From NCBI GenBank assembly GCA_947565425.1, contig CANOFW010000004.1:1-64000 (forward strand): DNA of 64,000 bases, in the 5' to 3' direction. Under the pieces are notes generated by a model. The model had not been told where the DNA came from. It was given only the letters and a program-made list of their open reading frames with translations, and made no database searches. Source of the DNA: an uncultured Lachnospiraceae bacterium (GTDB lineage: Bacteria; Bacillota; Clostridia; Lachnospirales; Lachnospiraceae). Below, in pieces: positions 35,333 to 45,390 of the stretch. Every line of letters begins with the position of its first letter. The first letter of the stretch is position 1. Made by a program: the position numbers and the translations under genes.

Positions 35333-37009
35333 CTACTGACTCTGTGTTGGCAGCTTATAAGAACTCTTTAACGAAACAATCCTGTTGAATACCAACGCGT
35401 CCGGTTTAGAATCCTTAGCATCCGCACAGAAAAATCCCTGCCTTACAAACTGATAGCTATCATAAGGTTCTGCCTCTGCTAAGGCAGGTTCTATATAACA
35501 ATCTTTCAAAATACACAAAGAATTCGGATTCAAATTCAAACTGCCGTCTTCTTTATTGTACACACCCTTTTCTTCATCCACCAAATTCTCATACAAACGC
35601 ACTTCACATTTCTTGGCAAAAGGCGCCGGCACCCAGTGGATCGTTCCCTTCACCTTACGTCCGGTAAACCCACTCCCCGCCTTTGTCTCAGGGTCATAGG
35701 TGCAATGTACCTCCGTCACATTTCCTGCCTCGTCCTTGACAAAACTTTCGCATTTTACAAAGTAAGCATGCATGAGACGCACTTCATTCCCAGGAAATAA
35801 ACGGAAATACTTCTTAGGCGGCTCTTCCATAAAATCCTCCCGCTCAATATACAACTCCCGGCAGAAGGGAATCTTACGGCTGCCAAGCTCTTCGTTCTCC
35901 AAATTGTTCGCCGCATCAAGATATTCTACTTCCCCTTCCGGGTAATTGTCAATTACCAGCTTAAGAGGATTCAACACGGCCATCATTCTGGGACGTTTTA
36001 ACTTGAGATCTTCTCTGATACAATATTCCAGCATAGCATAATCTACAGAGCTGTTTGCTTTGGAGACGCCGCAAAGTTCCACAAACCGCTGAATCGACTC
36101 CGGCGTAAACCCTCGTCTGCGGAGAGCCGCAATAGAAACCAGCCGCGGGTCGTCCCAACCATCTACAATCTTATCTTCCACCAGCTTCTTGATATAACGC
36201 TTGCCGGTAACTACATTGGTAAGATAAAGCTTGGCAAACTCAATCTGCTTAGGTGGATTCTCGTATTCTAACTCACGAACCACCCAATCATACAAGGGTC
36301 TGTGATCCTCAAACTCCAGCGTACAGATAGAATGGCTGATTCCCTCAATCGCATCCTCAATCGGATGCGCAAAATCATACATGGGGTAAATACACCATTT
36401 ATCTCCCGTGTTATGGTGGGTCATATGCGCCACACGGTAAAGCACCGGATCTCTCATATTGATATTTGGAGACGCCATATCAATCCTGGCACGCAGTACC
36501 TTACTGCCATCCTCATATTTGCCGTCCTTCATATCTTCAAAAAGCGCAAGATTTTCCTCTATGCTTCTACTTGCTCCCGGGTCTTCCTTGCCTGGTTCCG
36601 TCAAAGTTCCACGGTACTCTCGAATCTGCTCCGCATTCAAATCTGAAACGTAAGCCTTGCCCTTTTTAATCAGTTTGACTGCCGCCTCATACATCTGCTC
36701 AAAATAATCGGAGGCAAAGAAAAGCCGGTCTTCCCAATCTGCGCCCAGCCATTTGATATCTTCCTTGATGGATTCCACAAATTCCACTTTCTCTTTTGTC
36801 GGATTTGTGTCATCAAACCGCATATGAAATTTACCGTCATACTCCTTAGCAAGTCCATAATTCAGCAAAATGGATTTGGCATGTCCTATGTGAAGATAAC
36901 CATTCGGTTCCGGTGGAAAGCGCGTTCTTACCGTCTCGCAATGACCTTCCTTAATATCTTCCTCAATAATCTGTTCAATAAAATTCTTGGAAACCACTTC
37001 GTTTTCCAT
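35333..37009 (-). CDS. glnS: glutaminyl-tRNA synthetase
   Basis: 558 residues. Class-I signatures [15 protein letters not shown] and the KMSKS-equivalent in [24 protein letters not shown] and the anticodon-binding beta barrels follow. Charges tRNA-Gln directly; many Gram-positives instead use the GatCAB route, but GlnRS is common in Lachnospiraceae. The ATG at 37009 has CAGGAGG before it; an open extension to 37093 lacks an SD. The upstream region is a large structured element. Confidence 0.95.
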   Translation of the reverse strand: MENEVVSKNFIEQIIEEDIKEGHCETVRTRFPPEPNGYLHIGHAKSILLNYGLAKEYDGKFHMRFDDTNPTKEKVEFVESIKEDIKWLGADWEDRLFFASDYFEQMYEAAVKLIKKGKAYVSDLNAEQIREYRGTLTEPGKEDPGASRSIEENLALFEDMKDGKYEDGSKVLRARIDMASPNINMRDPVLYRVAHMTHHNTGDKWCIYPMYDFAHPIEDAIEGISHSICTLEFEDHRPLYDWVVRELEYENPPKQIEFAKLYLTNVVTGKRYIKKLVEDKIVDGWDDPRLVSIAALRRRGFTPESIQRFVELCGVSKANSSVDYAMLEYCIREDLKLKRPRMMAVLNPLKLVIDNYPEGEVEYLDAANNLENEELGSRKIPFCRELYIEREDFMEEPPKKYFRLFPGNEVRLMHAYFVKCESFVKDEAGNVTEVHCTYDPETKAGSGFTGRKVKGTIHWVPAPFAKKCEVRLYENLVDEEKGVYNKEDGSLNLNPNSLCILKDCYIEPALAEAEPYDSYQFVRQGFFCADAKDSKPDALVFNRIVSLKSSYKLPTQSQ

Positions 37010-37051
37010 CTGTAATCCTCCTGGCTGCACATATAATAAAATTAACTCAAT

Positions 37052-37283
37052 GTCAAAAGGTCTTGCTGTGCAAAGTGGGATGGGGCGTTGCATTCACCTA
37101 AATTACAAGCTATAGATTCGTTCAAAAAGTTTACATTGCAAAGCAATGTAAACAACATGCACAAAAATATCTTGGAAAACTAACTTTCCAGAATGATTTT
37201 TGTGCATCCTGTCTTTGCCGCATAAGCGGCAAGACCATTTGAACGAGTAAAAATATTAGTGCAACAGCCCCGCTCCTTTTGAC
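37052..37283 (-). ncRNA. nested inverted-repeat element upstream of glnS (leader, sRNA or MITE)
   Basis: Outermost arms GTCAAAAGG (37052-37060) and CCTTTTGAC (37275-37283) are followed inward by GGGGCGTTGC (37082-37091) and GCAACAGCCCC (37261-37271), then TCGTTCAAA (37118-37126) and TTTGAACGA (37238-37246). Inside are three hairpins: GTTTACATTGC-AAA-GCAATGTAAAC (37129-37153), a 12-bp ATGCACAAAAAT stem with inner TGGAAA/TTTCCA (37157-37207), and GTCTTtGCCGC-GCGGCAAGAC (37211-37235). On the minus strand the first hairpin is followed by TTTTT, so an RNA starting near 37308 would end about 37124 or read into glnS. No T-box sequence was seen. Confidence 0.55.
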
Positions 37284-37314
37284 GATTGAATTTTCCTCTG
37301 TTTCTGCATATTAC

Positions 37315-37343
37315 ATTATAAGTTCTAAAATCTCTTTTGTCAA
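37315..37343 (-). promoter_or_regulatory. perfect consensus promoter ahead of the glnS element
   Basis: Minus strand TTGACA (37338-37343), 17-nt spacer, TATAAT (37315-37320). Exact consensus at both boxes, pointing into the structured element. Confidence 0.8.
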
Positions 37344-37355
37344 TTACAGGATGCC

Positions 37356-38195
37356 TCAGCTACGCTTAATATGCTGATGCGTAAAAAGATGATCCTGGCA
37401 ATACTCATAATTACCCTCGCATTTCGAGCAAAAACGAAACTGTAAATTATCGCCATCCTTCTCTGTTCTTCCACAGATTGCACATTTATGCTTGGTAACA
37501 CTCTGCGCTTGACGCATCTGCTGACGATAAACTTGTTTGCGGTGAATCTCCTTCGGTGAAATCCTTCGGTAATTCCTTGTATATAGAAAGAATATTAGGA
37601 AATTCAAAAGCGAGGAGATGATTGCCACTCTTCCCGCCCAGTTACTGACAATGAACATAAATGCCATCCAAACTGCATCGAAGATTCCCATCCATTTCGC
37701 CTTAAAAGGAATGATAAAATACAGCCGAAACTGCGCGTTGGGATAAATAACTGCAAACGCCATAAACAGCGACATTGTCACATATTGCGAGCCGAAGTAA
37801 AAACCAATTCCCGTCACTGGTATCCTGGTTGCAATATAATAAATAAAATACAAAATAAACGCTCCGATAACGGTACATAAAAGTCCGCCAATCAGGTAAA
37901 CGTTATAGCGAAATGTTCCGATTGCCTGCTCAATAGAAGTCCCGATAAAATAATAACAAGACAAAAAAAAGATTAAAAACAGGATATTGACCGATGGAGG
38001 AATCAAAAGCCATGATATAAGCCTCCATACCTGCCCCTGCAAAATCAAATGCGGTTCCAGGGTCAGAAGTATCTGTGCCTCCGGCATCGTGTATTGTATG
38101 ATAAACCCAACCACCCAGGCTCCGATCAGCCAGAATGTCAGGTTCGGAATTGCAAATCTGCCAAACTTCCGTTCCATTTTATTCAGAAAATTCAT
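37356..38195 (-). CDS. rhomboid-like membrane protein with C-terminal zinc ribbon
   Basis: 279 residues. Six or so membrane segments (residues 15-205) with a rhomboid-like layout, including WRLISWLLIPPS in the L1 region. The catalytic GxSG serine motif is not found: the matching stretch reads FGSQYVTMSLFMAFAVIYP, so it is probably an inactive homologue. The C-terminal 45 residues hold CAICGRTEKDG, FCSKCEGNYEYC and HLFTHQH, a zinc-ribbon-like knuckle on the cytoplasmic side. Role unknown. Confidence 0.7.
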   Translation of the reverse strand: MNFLNKMERKFGRFAIPNLTFWLIGAWVVGFIIQYTMPEAQILLTLEPHLILQGQVWRLISWLLIPPSVNILFLIFFLSCYYFIGTSIEQAIGTFRYNVYLIGGLLCTVIGAFILYFIYYIATRIPVTGIGFYFGSQYVTMSLFMAFAVIYPNAQFRLYFIIPFKAKWMGIFDAVWMAFMFIVSNWAGRVAIISSLLNFLIFFLYTRNYRRISPKEIHRKQVYRQQMRQAQSVTKHKCAICGRTEKDGDNLQFRFCSKCEGNYEYCQDHLFTHQHIKRS

Positions 38196-38290
38196 AATGC
38201 ACCTCGCTCGTTTTCGTTAGATTACATTATAAATTTTCTGGTAAGGTTTGTCAACGAATGGTGCAATTTTCATAAAAACTTTATATATTT

Positions 38291-38341
38291 ATGGTTACAG
38301 TTCACTCGTCAGCCAATATGGAGGCAATCTGAACTGTAACC
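38291..38341. terminator. 12-bp hairpin after LysM gene
   Basis: GGTTACAGTTCA and TGAACTGTAACC are perfect arms with a 26-nt interval, just beyond the LysM stop. Shares GGTTACNGTNCACTCGT with 10455-10471, so it may be a dispersed element working as terminator. Confidence 0.5.
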
Positions 38342-38348
38342 GTTTGTG

Positions 38349-38675
38349 TTAATCTTCACGCAGGGCCTTTTCCATTTCGAGCTTCCAATCATCTGACTCT
38401 TCATTTTCACTCCAATCACTGTACTCCTGAAATCTGCCGCGTTCTCCCGCCCCAATCGGCATTGGCTGAAGCGTTGCTGGAATACACAATTCATCGCCAA
38501 TCTGTAGATTATAAATATCTACAAATGGGTTGGCAAAAATAAGCTGTCCTACGCTCACATGGTACTTCTTTCCTAGTAGATACAGTGTATCTCCCTGTTG
38601 TATTACGTGTATAGTGCCTCCGCACGGCCCGCCTGGATAAATAGGGCCAATTGGGATAGGTATGATTCTTGCCAT
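38349..38675 (-). CDS. small LysM-domain protein
   Basis: 108 residues. A Pro/Gly-rich start (PIPIGPIYPGGPCGGTIH) is followed by one LysM domain (IHVIQQGDTLYLLGKKYHVS to IGDELCIPA, residues 23-67) and an acidic tail. No signal peptide; similar small LysM proteins occur in spore-forming Clostridia and may be spore- or wall-associated, which is inference here. GGAGGAAAA precedes the ATG. Confidence 0.82.
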   Translation of the reverse strand: MARIIPIPIGPIYPGGPCGGTIHVIQQGDTLYLLGKKYHVSVGQLIFANPFVDIYNLQIGDELCIPATLQPMPIGAGERGRFQEYSDWSENEESDDWKLEMEKALRED

Positions 38676-38818
38676 AAAATTTTCCTCCGTCTTGCATCAT
38701 AGATTCTTTTTAAATATTATATTCGTGCCTCGCGAAACGGTTCTACCTATCCATTTTCTGCATATATTAAGTCAAAACTTCCAATTTATAAACATTCCAT
38801 AAAAATAAAAAAAATGAA

Positions 38819-38847
38819 TTGTTTTTTGTCATCTCCTGTCGTATAAT
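38819..38847 (+). promoter_or_regulatory. promoter of the activase gene
   Basis: TTGTTT (38819-38824), 17-nt spacer, TATAAT (38842-38847). A weak palindrome TGTTC-N7-GAACA follows at about 38854-38870. Confidence 0.6.
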
Positions 38848-38924
38848 AAACGGTGTTCGATTTCAGAACAGTTTATCTTATTAAATAGGAAGAAATTGCC
38901 AGGGAACTTTGGAGGTAATACTTT

Positions 38925-41900
38925 ATGGAAAGACAGAATTTATATAGACTGGGCATTGATATCGGCTCAACTACAGTAAAGATTGCAATATTAAACCATC
39001 AGAATGAAATCGTCTTTGCTGATTATCAAAGACATTTTGCGAATATACGGGAGACGCTCTCCCACTTGCTGGCAGAAGCGCAGGACGCTCTTGGAAATAT
39101 TGCACTCTCCCCAGTAATCACGGGTTCAGGCGGACTGACACTCGCCAAACATTTAGAGATTCCCTTTGTCCAGGAAGTGATTGCCGTCTCTTGTGCATTG
39201 CAGGATTACGCCCCGCAGACAGATGTTGCTATTGAGCTTGGCGGTGAAGACGCCAAAATCATCTATTTTGAAGGCGGAAATGTGGAACAGCGTATGAACG
39301 GCATCTGTGCTGGCGGCACCGGCTCCTTCATCGACCAAATGGCAGCCTTGTTACAAACAGATGCTACCGGGCTGAATTCTTACGCTGCCAATTACAAAGC
39401 AATTTATCCTATTGCCGCCCGCTGCGGCGTATTTGCCAAAACAGATATTCAACCGCTTATCAACGAGGGCGCATCAAAAGAAGACCTCTCAGCCTCTATC
39501 TTTCAGGCAGTCGTCAACCAGACGATTTCTGGTCTTGCCTGCGGCAAGCCAATTCGTGGACATGTTGCGTTTCTGGGCGGACCGCTGCACTTTCTGCCCG
39601 AGTTGAAACAAGCCTTTATCCGCACACTCAAGCTAGATGAAGAACATATTATTGCACCAAACCACTCGCATCTGTTTGCAGCGATTGGCTCTGCGCTCAA
39701 TTATAAGCCGGATGTAACTATTGAACTGAAGAACATTTTGAAAAAGCTTTCTTCCGACATCCATATGGAATTTGAAGTAGAACGCATGGAACCGCTGTTT
39801 GCAGACCAGGCGGAATATGAGAAATTCCGGCGGCGTCACGGCAAACATCACGTTATGACCGAAGACCTGTCCACCTACCAAGGGAACTGCTATCTGGGCA
39901 TTGATGCCGGCTCCACGACCACCAAGGTCGCGCTGGTCGGCGAAGACGGTTCTTTGTTGTACTCCTTTTACAGCAGCAACAACGGCAATCCTCTGTCCAC
40001 AGCAACACTGGCGATCAGAGAAATCCATGACCTGCTGCCAGAACAGGCGCAGATTGTACACTCCTGCTCCACCGGATATGGAGAAGCATTGCTCAAATCT
40101 GCCTTTATGCTGGACGATGGGGAAGTGGAGACCGTTGCGCATTACTATGCGGCCGCCTTTTTCAATCCCGAAGTGGACTGCATCTTGGATATCGGCGGCC
40201 AGGACATGAAATGCATCAAAATCAAAAACCAGACTGTGGACAGTGTGCAGTTGAACGAGGCATGTTCTTCCGGCTGCGGTTCCTTTATTGAGACCTTTGC
40301 CAATTCTCTCAACTATTCTGTGGAAGATTTTGCACAGGCTGCTCTGTTTGCCGAACATCCGATAGATTTGGGTACGCGCTGTACCGTATTTATGAACTCC
40401 AAGGTAAAACAAGCGCAGAAAGAAGGCGCCGACGTCTCGGATATATCCGCCGGGCTCGCATATTCCGTCATCAAAAATGCGCTGTTCAAGGTCATCAAAG
40501 TCAGCGACGCTAAAGATTTGGGCAAACATATCGTCGTACAGGGCGGAACCTTCTATAATGACGCCGTTCTCAGAAGTTTTGAAAAAATTTCTGGCTGCGA
40601 AGCCGTAAGGCCCGATATTGCTGGTATTATGGGTGCATTCGGCGCCGCCCTCATCGCCAGAGAACGCTATGAAGATAACCCTAGCACCAGTATGTTATCC
40701 ATTGAAGCGATAGAAAACCTTGAAGTTGAGACGAAACTGTCCCGCTGCCAGGGCTGCACTAACCATTGCCTTTTGACCATCAACCGGTTTTCGGGGAACC
40801 GTACCTTTATCACTGGTAACCGCTGCGAAAAAGGTCTCGGCAAAGAAAAGAACAAAGAACAGATTCCCAACCTCTTTGAGTACAAGAACCATCGTATATT
40901 TGACTACGAACCACTGGCAGAAAACAACGCGATTCGCGGTTCCGTAGGTATTCCCAGAGTGTTAAATATGTACGAAGATTATCCCTTCTGGGCGGTCTTT
41001 TTCCGTACGCTTGGCTTCCGTGTGATTCTTTCCCCGCCGTCAACGCGCAAAATATATGAGATGGGCATCGAGTCTATACCCAGCGAATCAGAATGCTACC
41101 CTGCGAAGCTCGCACACGGGCATATTTCCTGGCTGATTGCACACCAGGCAGATTTCATTTTTTATCCCTGTATTCCCTACGAGAGAAATGAATTTCCGGA
41201 CGCTGTCAACCATTATAACTGCCCCATTGTCACTTCTTATGCGGAAAACATCAAGAACAATGTGGATGAGATTACCTCCGGCAAAGTACGTTTCCTGAAC
41301 CCGTTTATGTCCTTTGCCTCCAAAGAAGTGCTCTCGGAACAGCTCAAGCAAGTGTTTGCTGAAGAATTTTCCATTTCCCCGCAGGACGTACAGTCTGCCG
41401 TGGATGCGGGCTGGAAAGAACTTGCCGACACGCGCGAAGAAATGCGGCGCAAAGGCGAAGAAACACTCCGATATATGGAGGAAACTGGACGCCGGGGCAT
41501 TGTGCTTGCCGGACGCCCCTATCATATTGACCCGGAAATCAATCACGGCATCCCAGAATTAATTAATTCTTATGGCATTGCTGTGCTGACGGAGGATTCT
41601 ATTTCGCATCTTCAAGAAGTGGAACGCCCTCTGATGGTGATGGACCAATGGATGTACCACTCAAGGTTATATGCCGCCGCCAATTTTGTAAAAACCAGAG
41701 AGGATCTTGACCTCATTCAACTTAACTCATTCGGCTGTGGTCTGGATGCTGTCACCACCGACCAGGTGAATGATATCTTGTCGAAATCCGGCAAAATTTA
41801 CACCTGCCTAAAAATAGACGAGGTAAATAATCTGGGCGCTGCGCGCATCCGCATCCGCTCTCTTTTATCCGCACTTCGCGTAAAAGAAAAACAGCACATA

Positions 41901-43175
41901 AAACGGACAGTTATGCCTTCCGAATATAAGCGTGTCGTCTTTACAGAAGAAATGCGCAAAAATTATACCATTCTCTGCCCGCAAATGTCGCCCATCCACT
42001 TTGAGATGATCCAGCCTGCCTTTGCTGTTTCTGGATATAATCTGGTCGTGCTGAATAACGATGGAAAAACTGCCGTAGACATGGGACTTCGCTATGTCAA
42101 CAACGACGCCTGCTACCCTTCTATGATGGTCGTCGGGCAGATTATGGACGCTATTCTCTCGGGCAAGTATGACCTGGACAGGACTGCCGTAATTATCAGC
42201 CAGACCGGGGGCGGCTGCCGTGCTTCCAACTACATCGGTTTCATTCGCCGTGCTCTGGAAAAGGCTGGTTACCCAGATATCCCGGTCATCTCCGTCAACC
42301 TCAGCGGTCTTGAGGGCAACCCTGGTTTTAAGCTCTCCCTCCCGCTGCTTCGACGGGCATTGTACGGTTTGATTTTCGGCGACATTTTCATGCGCTGCCT
42401 CTACCGCACGAGACCTTATGAGGAAGTTCCCGGAAGCGCCAACGCACTCCACGAGAAATGGAAAGAGAAATGCAAACGCTTTATCTCCGCCCCTAAAACA
42501 CCCTCTCACCGCAAGTTCAAACAGTATTGCCGGGAGATTATCCGGGAATTTGATAATCTGCCTATGACGGATGTACGCAAACCCAAGGTTGGCATAGTCG
42601 GGGAAATCCTTGTAAAATTCCTGCCCGCTGCCAATAATTATCTGGTAGAACTGTTGGAAGCAGAAGGGGCAGAGGCCGTAATGCCTGACCTGACAGATTT
42701 CTTGCTCTACTGTTTCTACAACATGAATTTCAAAGCAGAAAACCTGGGCGCAAAGAAATCCGGCGCCAGAAAAGCAAATCTCGGCATCAAGGCATTGGAA
42801 TGGGTACGCAGTGCAGCCCGCAAGGAGTTTGAAAACAGCCGTCATTTTGAGGCCCCAGCACATATTGAAACGTTGGCCAGATATGCCGCTCCCATCGTTT
42901 CTCAGGGAAATCAGACTGGAGAAGGCTGGTTCCTCACCGGTGAGATGTTAGAATTAATTCACTCCGGCACCACAAATATTGTATGTGCGCAGCCCTTTGG
43001 CTGTCTGCCAAATCATGTGGTAGGCAAAGGCGTCATCAAGGAAATACGCCATCAATACCCGCTTGCCAACATCGTTGCTATTGATTATGACCCGGGAGCA
43101 TCTGAAGTAAACCAATTGAACCGCATCAAACTTATGCTCTCCACAGCACAGAAAAATCTCAAGAACAACCATTGA
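38925..43175 (+). CDS. 2-hydroxyacyl-CoA dehydratase activase-like ATPase, fused giant form
   Basis: 1416 residues. Two tandem BadF/BcrA/HgdC-type ASKHA ATPase domains: residues 5-265 ([34 protein letters not shown]) and 325-580 ([33 protein letters not shown]), followed by DUF2229 and HgdB/DUF2229-C-like regions with many Cys ([31 protein letters not shown]). Activators use ATP to inject an electron into a dehydratase via a [4Fe-4S] cluster bridging the dimer. No separate dehydratase subunits are nearby, so this stand-alone form's partner is unknown. GGAGGTAATA precedes the ATG. Confidence 0.9.
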   Translation: MERQNLYRLGIDIGSTTVKIAILNHQNEIVFADYQRHFANIRETLSHLLAEAQDALGNIALSPVITGSGGLTLAKHLEIPFVQEVIAVSCALQDYAPQTDVAIELGGEDAKIIYFEGGNVEQRMNGICAGGTGSFIDQMAALLQTDATGLNSYAANYKAIYPIAARCGVFAKTDIQPLINEGASKEDLSASIFQAVVNQTISGLACGKPIRGHVAFLGGPLHFLPELKQAFIRTLKLDEEHIIAPNHSHLFAAIGSALNYKPDVTIELKNILKKLSSDIHMEFEVERMEPLFADQAEYEKFRRRHGKHHVMTEDLSTYQGNCYLGIDAGSTTTKVALVGEDGSLLYSFYSSNNGNPLSTATLAIREIHDLLPEQAQIVHSCSTGYGEALLKSAFMLDDGEVETVAHYYAAAFFNPEVDCILDIGGQDMKCIKIKNQTVDSVQLNEACSSGCGSFIETFANSLNYSVEDFAQAALFAEHPIDLGTRCTVFMNSKVKQAQKEGADVSDISAGLAYSVIKNALFKVIKVSDAKDLGKHIVVQGGTFYNDAVLRSFEKISGCEAVRPDIAGIMGAFGAALIARERYEDNPSTSMLSIEAIENLEVETKLSRCQGCTNHCLLTINRFSGNRTFITGNRCEKGLGKEKNKEQIPNLFEYKNHRIFDYEPLAENNAIRGSVGIPRVLNMYEDYPFWAVFFRTLGFRVILSPPSTRKIYEMGIESIPSESECYPAKLAHGHISWLIAHQADFIFYPCIPYERNEFPDAVNHYNCPIVTSYAENIKNNVDEITSGKVRFLNPFMSFASKEVLSEQLKQVFAEEFSISPQDVQSAVDAGWKELADTREEMRRKGEETLRYMEETGRRGIVLAGRPYHIDPEINHGIPELINSYGIAVLTEDSISHLQEVERPLMVMDQWMYHSRLYAAANFVKTREDLDLIQLNSFGCGLDAVTTDQVNDILSKSGKIYTCLKIDEVNNLGAARIRIRSLLSALRVKEKQHIKRTVMPSEYKRVVFTEEMRKNYTILCPQMSPIHFEMIQPAFAVSGYNLVVLNNDGKTAVDMGLRYVNNDACYPSMMVVGQIMDAILSGKYDLDRTAVIISQTGGGCRASNYIGFIRRALEKAGYPDIPVISVNLSGLEGNPGFKLSLPLLRRALYGLIFGDIFMRCLYRTRPYEEVPGSANALHEKWKEKCKRFISAPKTPSHRKFKQYCREIIREFDNLPMTDVRKPKVGIVGEILVKFLPAANNYLVELLEAEGAEAVMPDLTDFLLYCFYNMNFKAENLGAKKSGARKANLGIKALEWVRSAARKEFENSRHFEAPAHIETLARYAAPIVSQGNQTGEGWFLTGEMLELIHSGTTNIVCAQPFGCLPNHVVGKGVIKEIRHQYPLANIVAIDYDPGASEVNQLNRIKLMLSTAQKNLKNNH

Positions 43176-43249
43176 ACGCTTGTCTGATACGAATTTTATT
43201 TCACTTGAAGTCAAATGTCCTCCTGGCTCGTTCTAAATAATAGAACCGG

Positions 43250-43330
43250 TTCAAGAACGCCGACGACGTTCTTGCTGCGGGGTGCGGGTCAGCTATGCTG
43301 ACAGAAACAAATCCACACCCCTGCAATCCA
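43250..43330. repeat. dispersed repeat, copy A
   Basis: CAAGAACGccgacgaCGTTCTTG, then GCTGCGGGGTGCGGGTCAGC, GCTGACAGAAACAAATC and CACCCCTGCA. Stems GTCAGC/GCTGAC and GGGGTG/CACCCC are nested. A second copy is at 46295-46375. Confidence 0.6.
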
Positions 43331-43406
43331 CGAGAGATTTTCTCTCATTTTATAATATCCGGTTCTTAACCCGAACAGCATTTTCCAAAAAAGGAGGACA
43401 TTACAT

Positions 43407-44465
43407 ATGAAACGCAACAAAATTTTAATTCTTATTGCCGGCATCGCCATTGTCTTTGGCATCTCCTGTTCCGGCATCATCATTGCCCAGGGCGTTCGCA
43501 CAGGAGCTATTCAGACTTCTCCTACAGACAAAAGTGAGCGCTACCCAAATGCATGGGAACTGAAAAAAACAAAACTAGACGAATTCTCTGAGATTTCCGT
43601 TTCCCTCAGTTATTGTGACCTATCCATACTCCCATCTGACGACTACGCCCTTGAATACCGTATGGACGGCACCTGTGAAGAACCAGCATACGATGTTTCT
43701 GACGGCAGTTTTCATTTCAGTGAAGGACATACGCGGGAGAAATACCGCACCGGTTTTCACTTTTTCTTTAACCCTGCCAGCTTTTCTGGCAACCAGGGAC
43801 CATTCTATGTCAATCTCTACGTGCCCAAGGAAGCATATTTTCAACTATTATCCTTATCAGATGAAAGCGGAAATATTGAGATTGGCGATATCCAGGCTGA
43901 ACGGGCAGAAATCACATCAGACTACGGGAACTTGGACATGGACAACTTTACCGGGAAAAAATTATCTCTCAGCGCCGATTCTGGAACAATAAATTTAGGT
44001 AATGTGACTTGTGACAACTTGGAGATTTCCGACGAATACGGCAATGTATCGGCAGACAGCCTTATCATCGCCAAAAACACTGTTATCAAGCTAGATAGCG
44101 GCAGTCTCAAAGTGTCCAAATTAGAAAGCGCCCAACTCACACTCTCCAACGAATACGGCAACTGTACCGCGAATGAAATTACGGTAAAAAATAGCAATAT
44201 CTCCATGGAATCCGGCAGCCTCAAGCTGCAACAGGCAACACTTGGGAATACCGAAATCAACAGTTCTTACGGAGATACCACATTGAACCTTGCCAGTAAC
44301 GTCTCCGATTACAATTACGACTTGAAGGCAGAATATGGCTCTATAAAGCTGGACGGCACAAATATTGATGCCAATGAGGACGGGGAAGTCTATTATCAGA
44401 AAGACAATGGACAAGAAAATGAAATCCGCATCATCAGTGAAAGCGGGAATATCAAAATTCGTTAG
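43407..44465 (+). CDS. DUF4097 family beta-strand repeat protein
   Basis: 352 residues. One N-terminal membrane anchor or signal (residues 6-28, ILILIAGIAIVFGISCSGII), then DUF4097 beta-helix repeats of about 20-22 residues alternating DSG and YGN turns (SGNIEIGDIQ, YGNLDMDNF, SGTINLGNV, YGNVSADSL). Likely extracytoplasmic. Often found with PspC/anti-sigma-type envelope modules, though none are beside it here. AAAGGAGG precedes the ATG. Confidence 0.85.
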   Translation: MKRNKILILIAGIAIVFGISCSGIIIAQGVRTGAIQTSPTDKSERYPNAWELKKTKLDEFSEISVSLSYCDLSILPSDDYALEYRMDGTCEEPAYDVSDGSFHFSEGHTREKYRTGFHFFFNPASFSGNQGPFYVNLYVPKEAYFQLLSLSDESGNIEIGDIQAERAEITSDYGNLDMDNFTGKKLSLSADSGTINLGNVTCDNLEISDEYGNVSADSLIIAKNTVIKLDSGSLKVSKLESAQLTLSNEYGNCTANEITVKNSNISMESGSLKLQQATLGNTEINSSYGDTTLNLASNVSDYNYDLKAEYGSIKLDGTNIDANEDGEVYYQKDNGQENEIRIISESGNIKIR

Positions 44466-44476
44466 TAAAAGCAACG

Positions 44477-44511
44477 CCGCCGCAAGATTTTTACTTCAAT
44501 TCTTGCGGCGG
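44477..44511 (+). terminator. hairpin after DUF4097 gene
   Basis: Perfect GC-rich arms CCGCCGCAAGA and TCTTGCGGCGG with a 13-nt loop, just past the stop. The trailing T-run is poor. Confidence 0.65.
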
Positions 44512-44539
44512 TAATGTTTGTCTTCTACGGAATAAATTT

Positions 44540-44742
44540 TTATTCAGTACCTTCAAAAATCTCACCTAGAACAATTTTAATATGAGGAAAAGATTTTAAA
44601 CATATTTCTTGCTCTGCATTGTTATAATTCTATGAATATTACTATTGATAATTCCATGCCGAAAATTTGGTTTTGGCGACATGTCATAAATAACGCCATC
44701 TATCTTTTCATTCCTTGTACGTTCAGATTCTACTAATCCCAT
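44540..44742 (-). pseudogene. Uma2 (DUF820) family gene remnant
   Basis: From an ATG at 44742 with AAGG upstream, the minus strand reads 48 residues including EKIDGVIYDMSPKPNFRHG, the hallmark N-terminus of Uma2 endonuclease-fold proteins, then a stop. In another frame just downstream it reads LKSFPHIKIVLGEIFEG before a stop at 44540, which looks like an Uma2 C-terminus. The middle (roughly 100 residues of a normal 180-190) is missing, so this is a decayed gene with an internal deletion plus frame change. Confidence 0.65.
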
Positions 44743-44765
44743 TTATTCACAACCTTCCTGTATTT

Positions 44766-45176
44766 CTAAATTATCTTTACTTCAATCCTATATCTCTCAC
44801 TTTGCAGCTTACTATAAATACCTGATGTTGAAAAATATTCGGACCCTGCAAATTGAGGCACTCTTGCCCGTTCATTTAAACCGCCATCAACTGGAATATA
44901 ACCAAACTGCTTCATCACAAATTTAATCATACGTCCAATATTCTGTCTATTCGTAGCATTATGGTTTTTGCCATCATGATTAAGTGGAAAATCAGTAGAA
45001 TTACCAAATCTGTTTTCCAATTCTTTTACTATAGGAGTAATCACTGGTAAACCCATTTCAGAAGCAATAATCATTTTGTTTACACTTTCTGCCGATGATA
45101 AAAAATCCATAATAGCAATAGTCGTTTGATTTTGGCTTATTCTGCTTCTTTTAAAGAATTCTGTTGTTATACTCAT
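44766..45176 (-). CDS. uncharacterised protein in AT-rich island
   Basis: 136 residues, not recognised. An N-terminal helix (FFKRSRISQNQTTIAIMDFL) is followed by ASEMGLPVITPIVKELENRF, which looks helix-turn-helix-like, a conserved-looking NHDGKNHNATNRQNIGRMIK, and a basic/aromatic C-terminus. No signal peptide. The start at 45176 follows AAGGGGGAA; the upstream 13-bp inverted repeat fits self-regulation. Base composition is more AT-rich than flanking genes, and it sits next to a dead Uma2 gene, both hints of horizontal origin. Confidence 0.6.
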   Translation of the reverse strand: MSITTEFFKRSRISQNQTTIAIMDFLSSAESVNKMIIASEMGLPVITPIVKELENRFGNSTDFPLNHDGKNHNATNRQNIGRMIKFVMKQFGYIPVDGGLNERARVPQFAGSEYFSTSGIYSKLQSERYRIEVKII

Positions 45177-45188
45177 ATTCTTCCCCCT

Positions 45189-45231
45189 TGTTACATTAGT
45201 AATATTTGTATTGTTCAATACTAATGTAACA
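45189..45231 (-). promoter_or_regulatory. perfect 13-bp inverted repeat operator
   Basis: TGTTACATTAGTA (45189-45201) and TACTAATGTAACA (45219-45231) with a 17-nt interval, lying 13-55 nt ahead of the unknown gene's ATG. The spacing would frame promoter elements. A partial third half-site GGTAACATTA follows at 45235. Confidence 0.65.
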
Positions 45232-45281
45232 TATGGTAACATTAATTGCAATACTTTTTTCGCTCTTTTTGATATTTATAG

Positions 45282-45339
45282 AAAAACTCCTTTTTGGTAA
45301 GAATCTACATATCATAATTCTTATCAAAAAGGAGTTTTT
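45282..45339. terminator. 23-bp hairpin, likely bidirectional terminator
   Basis: Arms at 45282-45304 and 45317-45339 pair along 23 bp with one G-U, loop 12 nt, with A- and T-runs at the ends (AAAAACTCC, GGAGTTTTT). It lies about 50 nt past the stop of the coiled-coil gene at 45391 (minus strand). Confidence 0.75.
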
Positions 45340-45390
45340 ATTTTCGCTGTCAGCAAGCTATTCCGTGAAATCTCACAAAGCCTTCACCTA

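Noticed and set aside
37010..37310. T-box riboswitch upstream of glnS
   Set aside because: The conserved T-box sequence (AGGGTGGNACCGCG) and Stem I features were not found on the minus strand.
39633..42863. Long open frames on the strand opposite the activase gene
   Set aside because: They mirror the coding strand's codon pattern and match no family; the 1416-residue activase has clear domains throughout.
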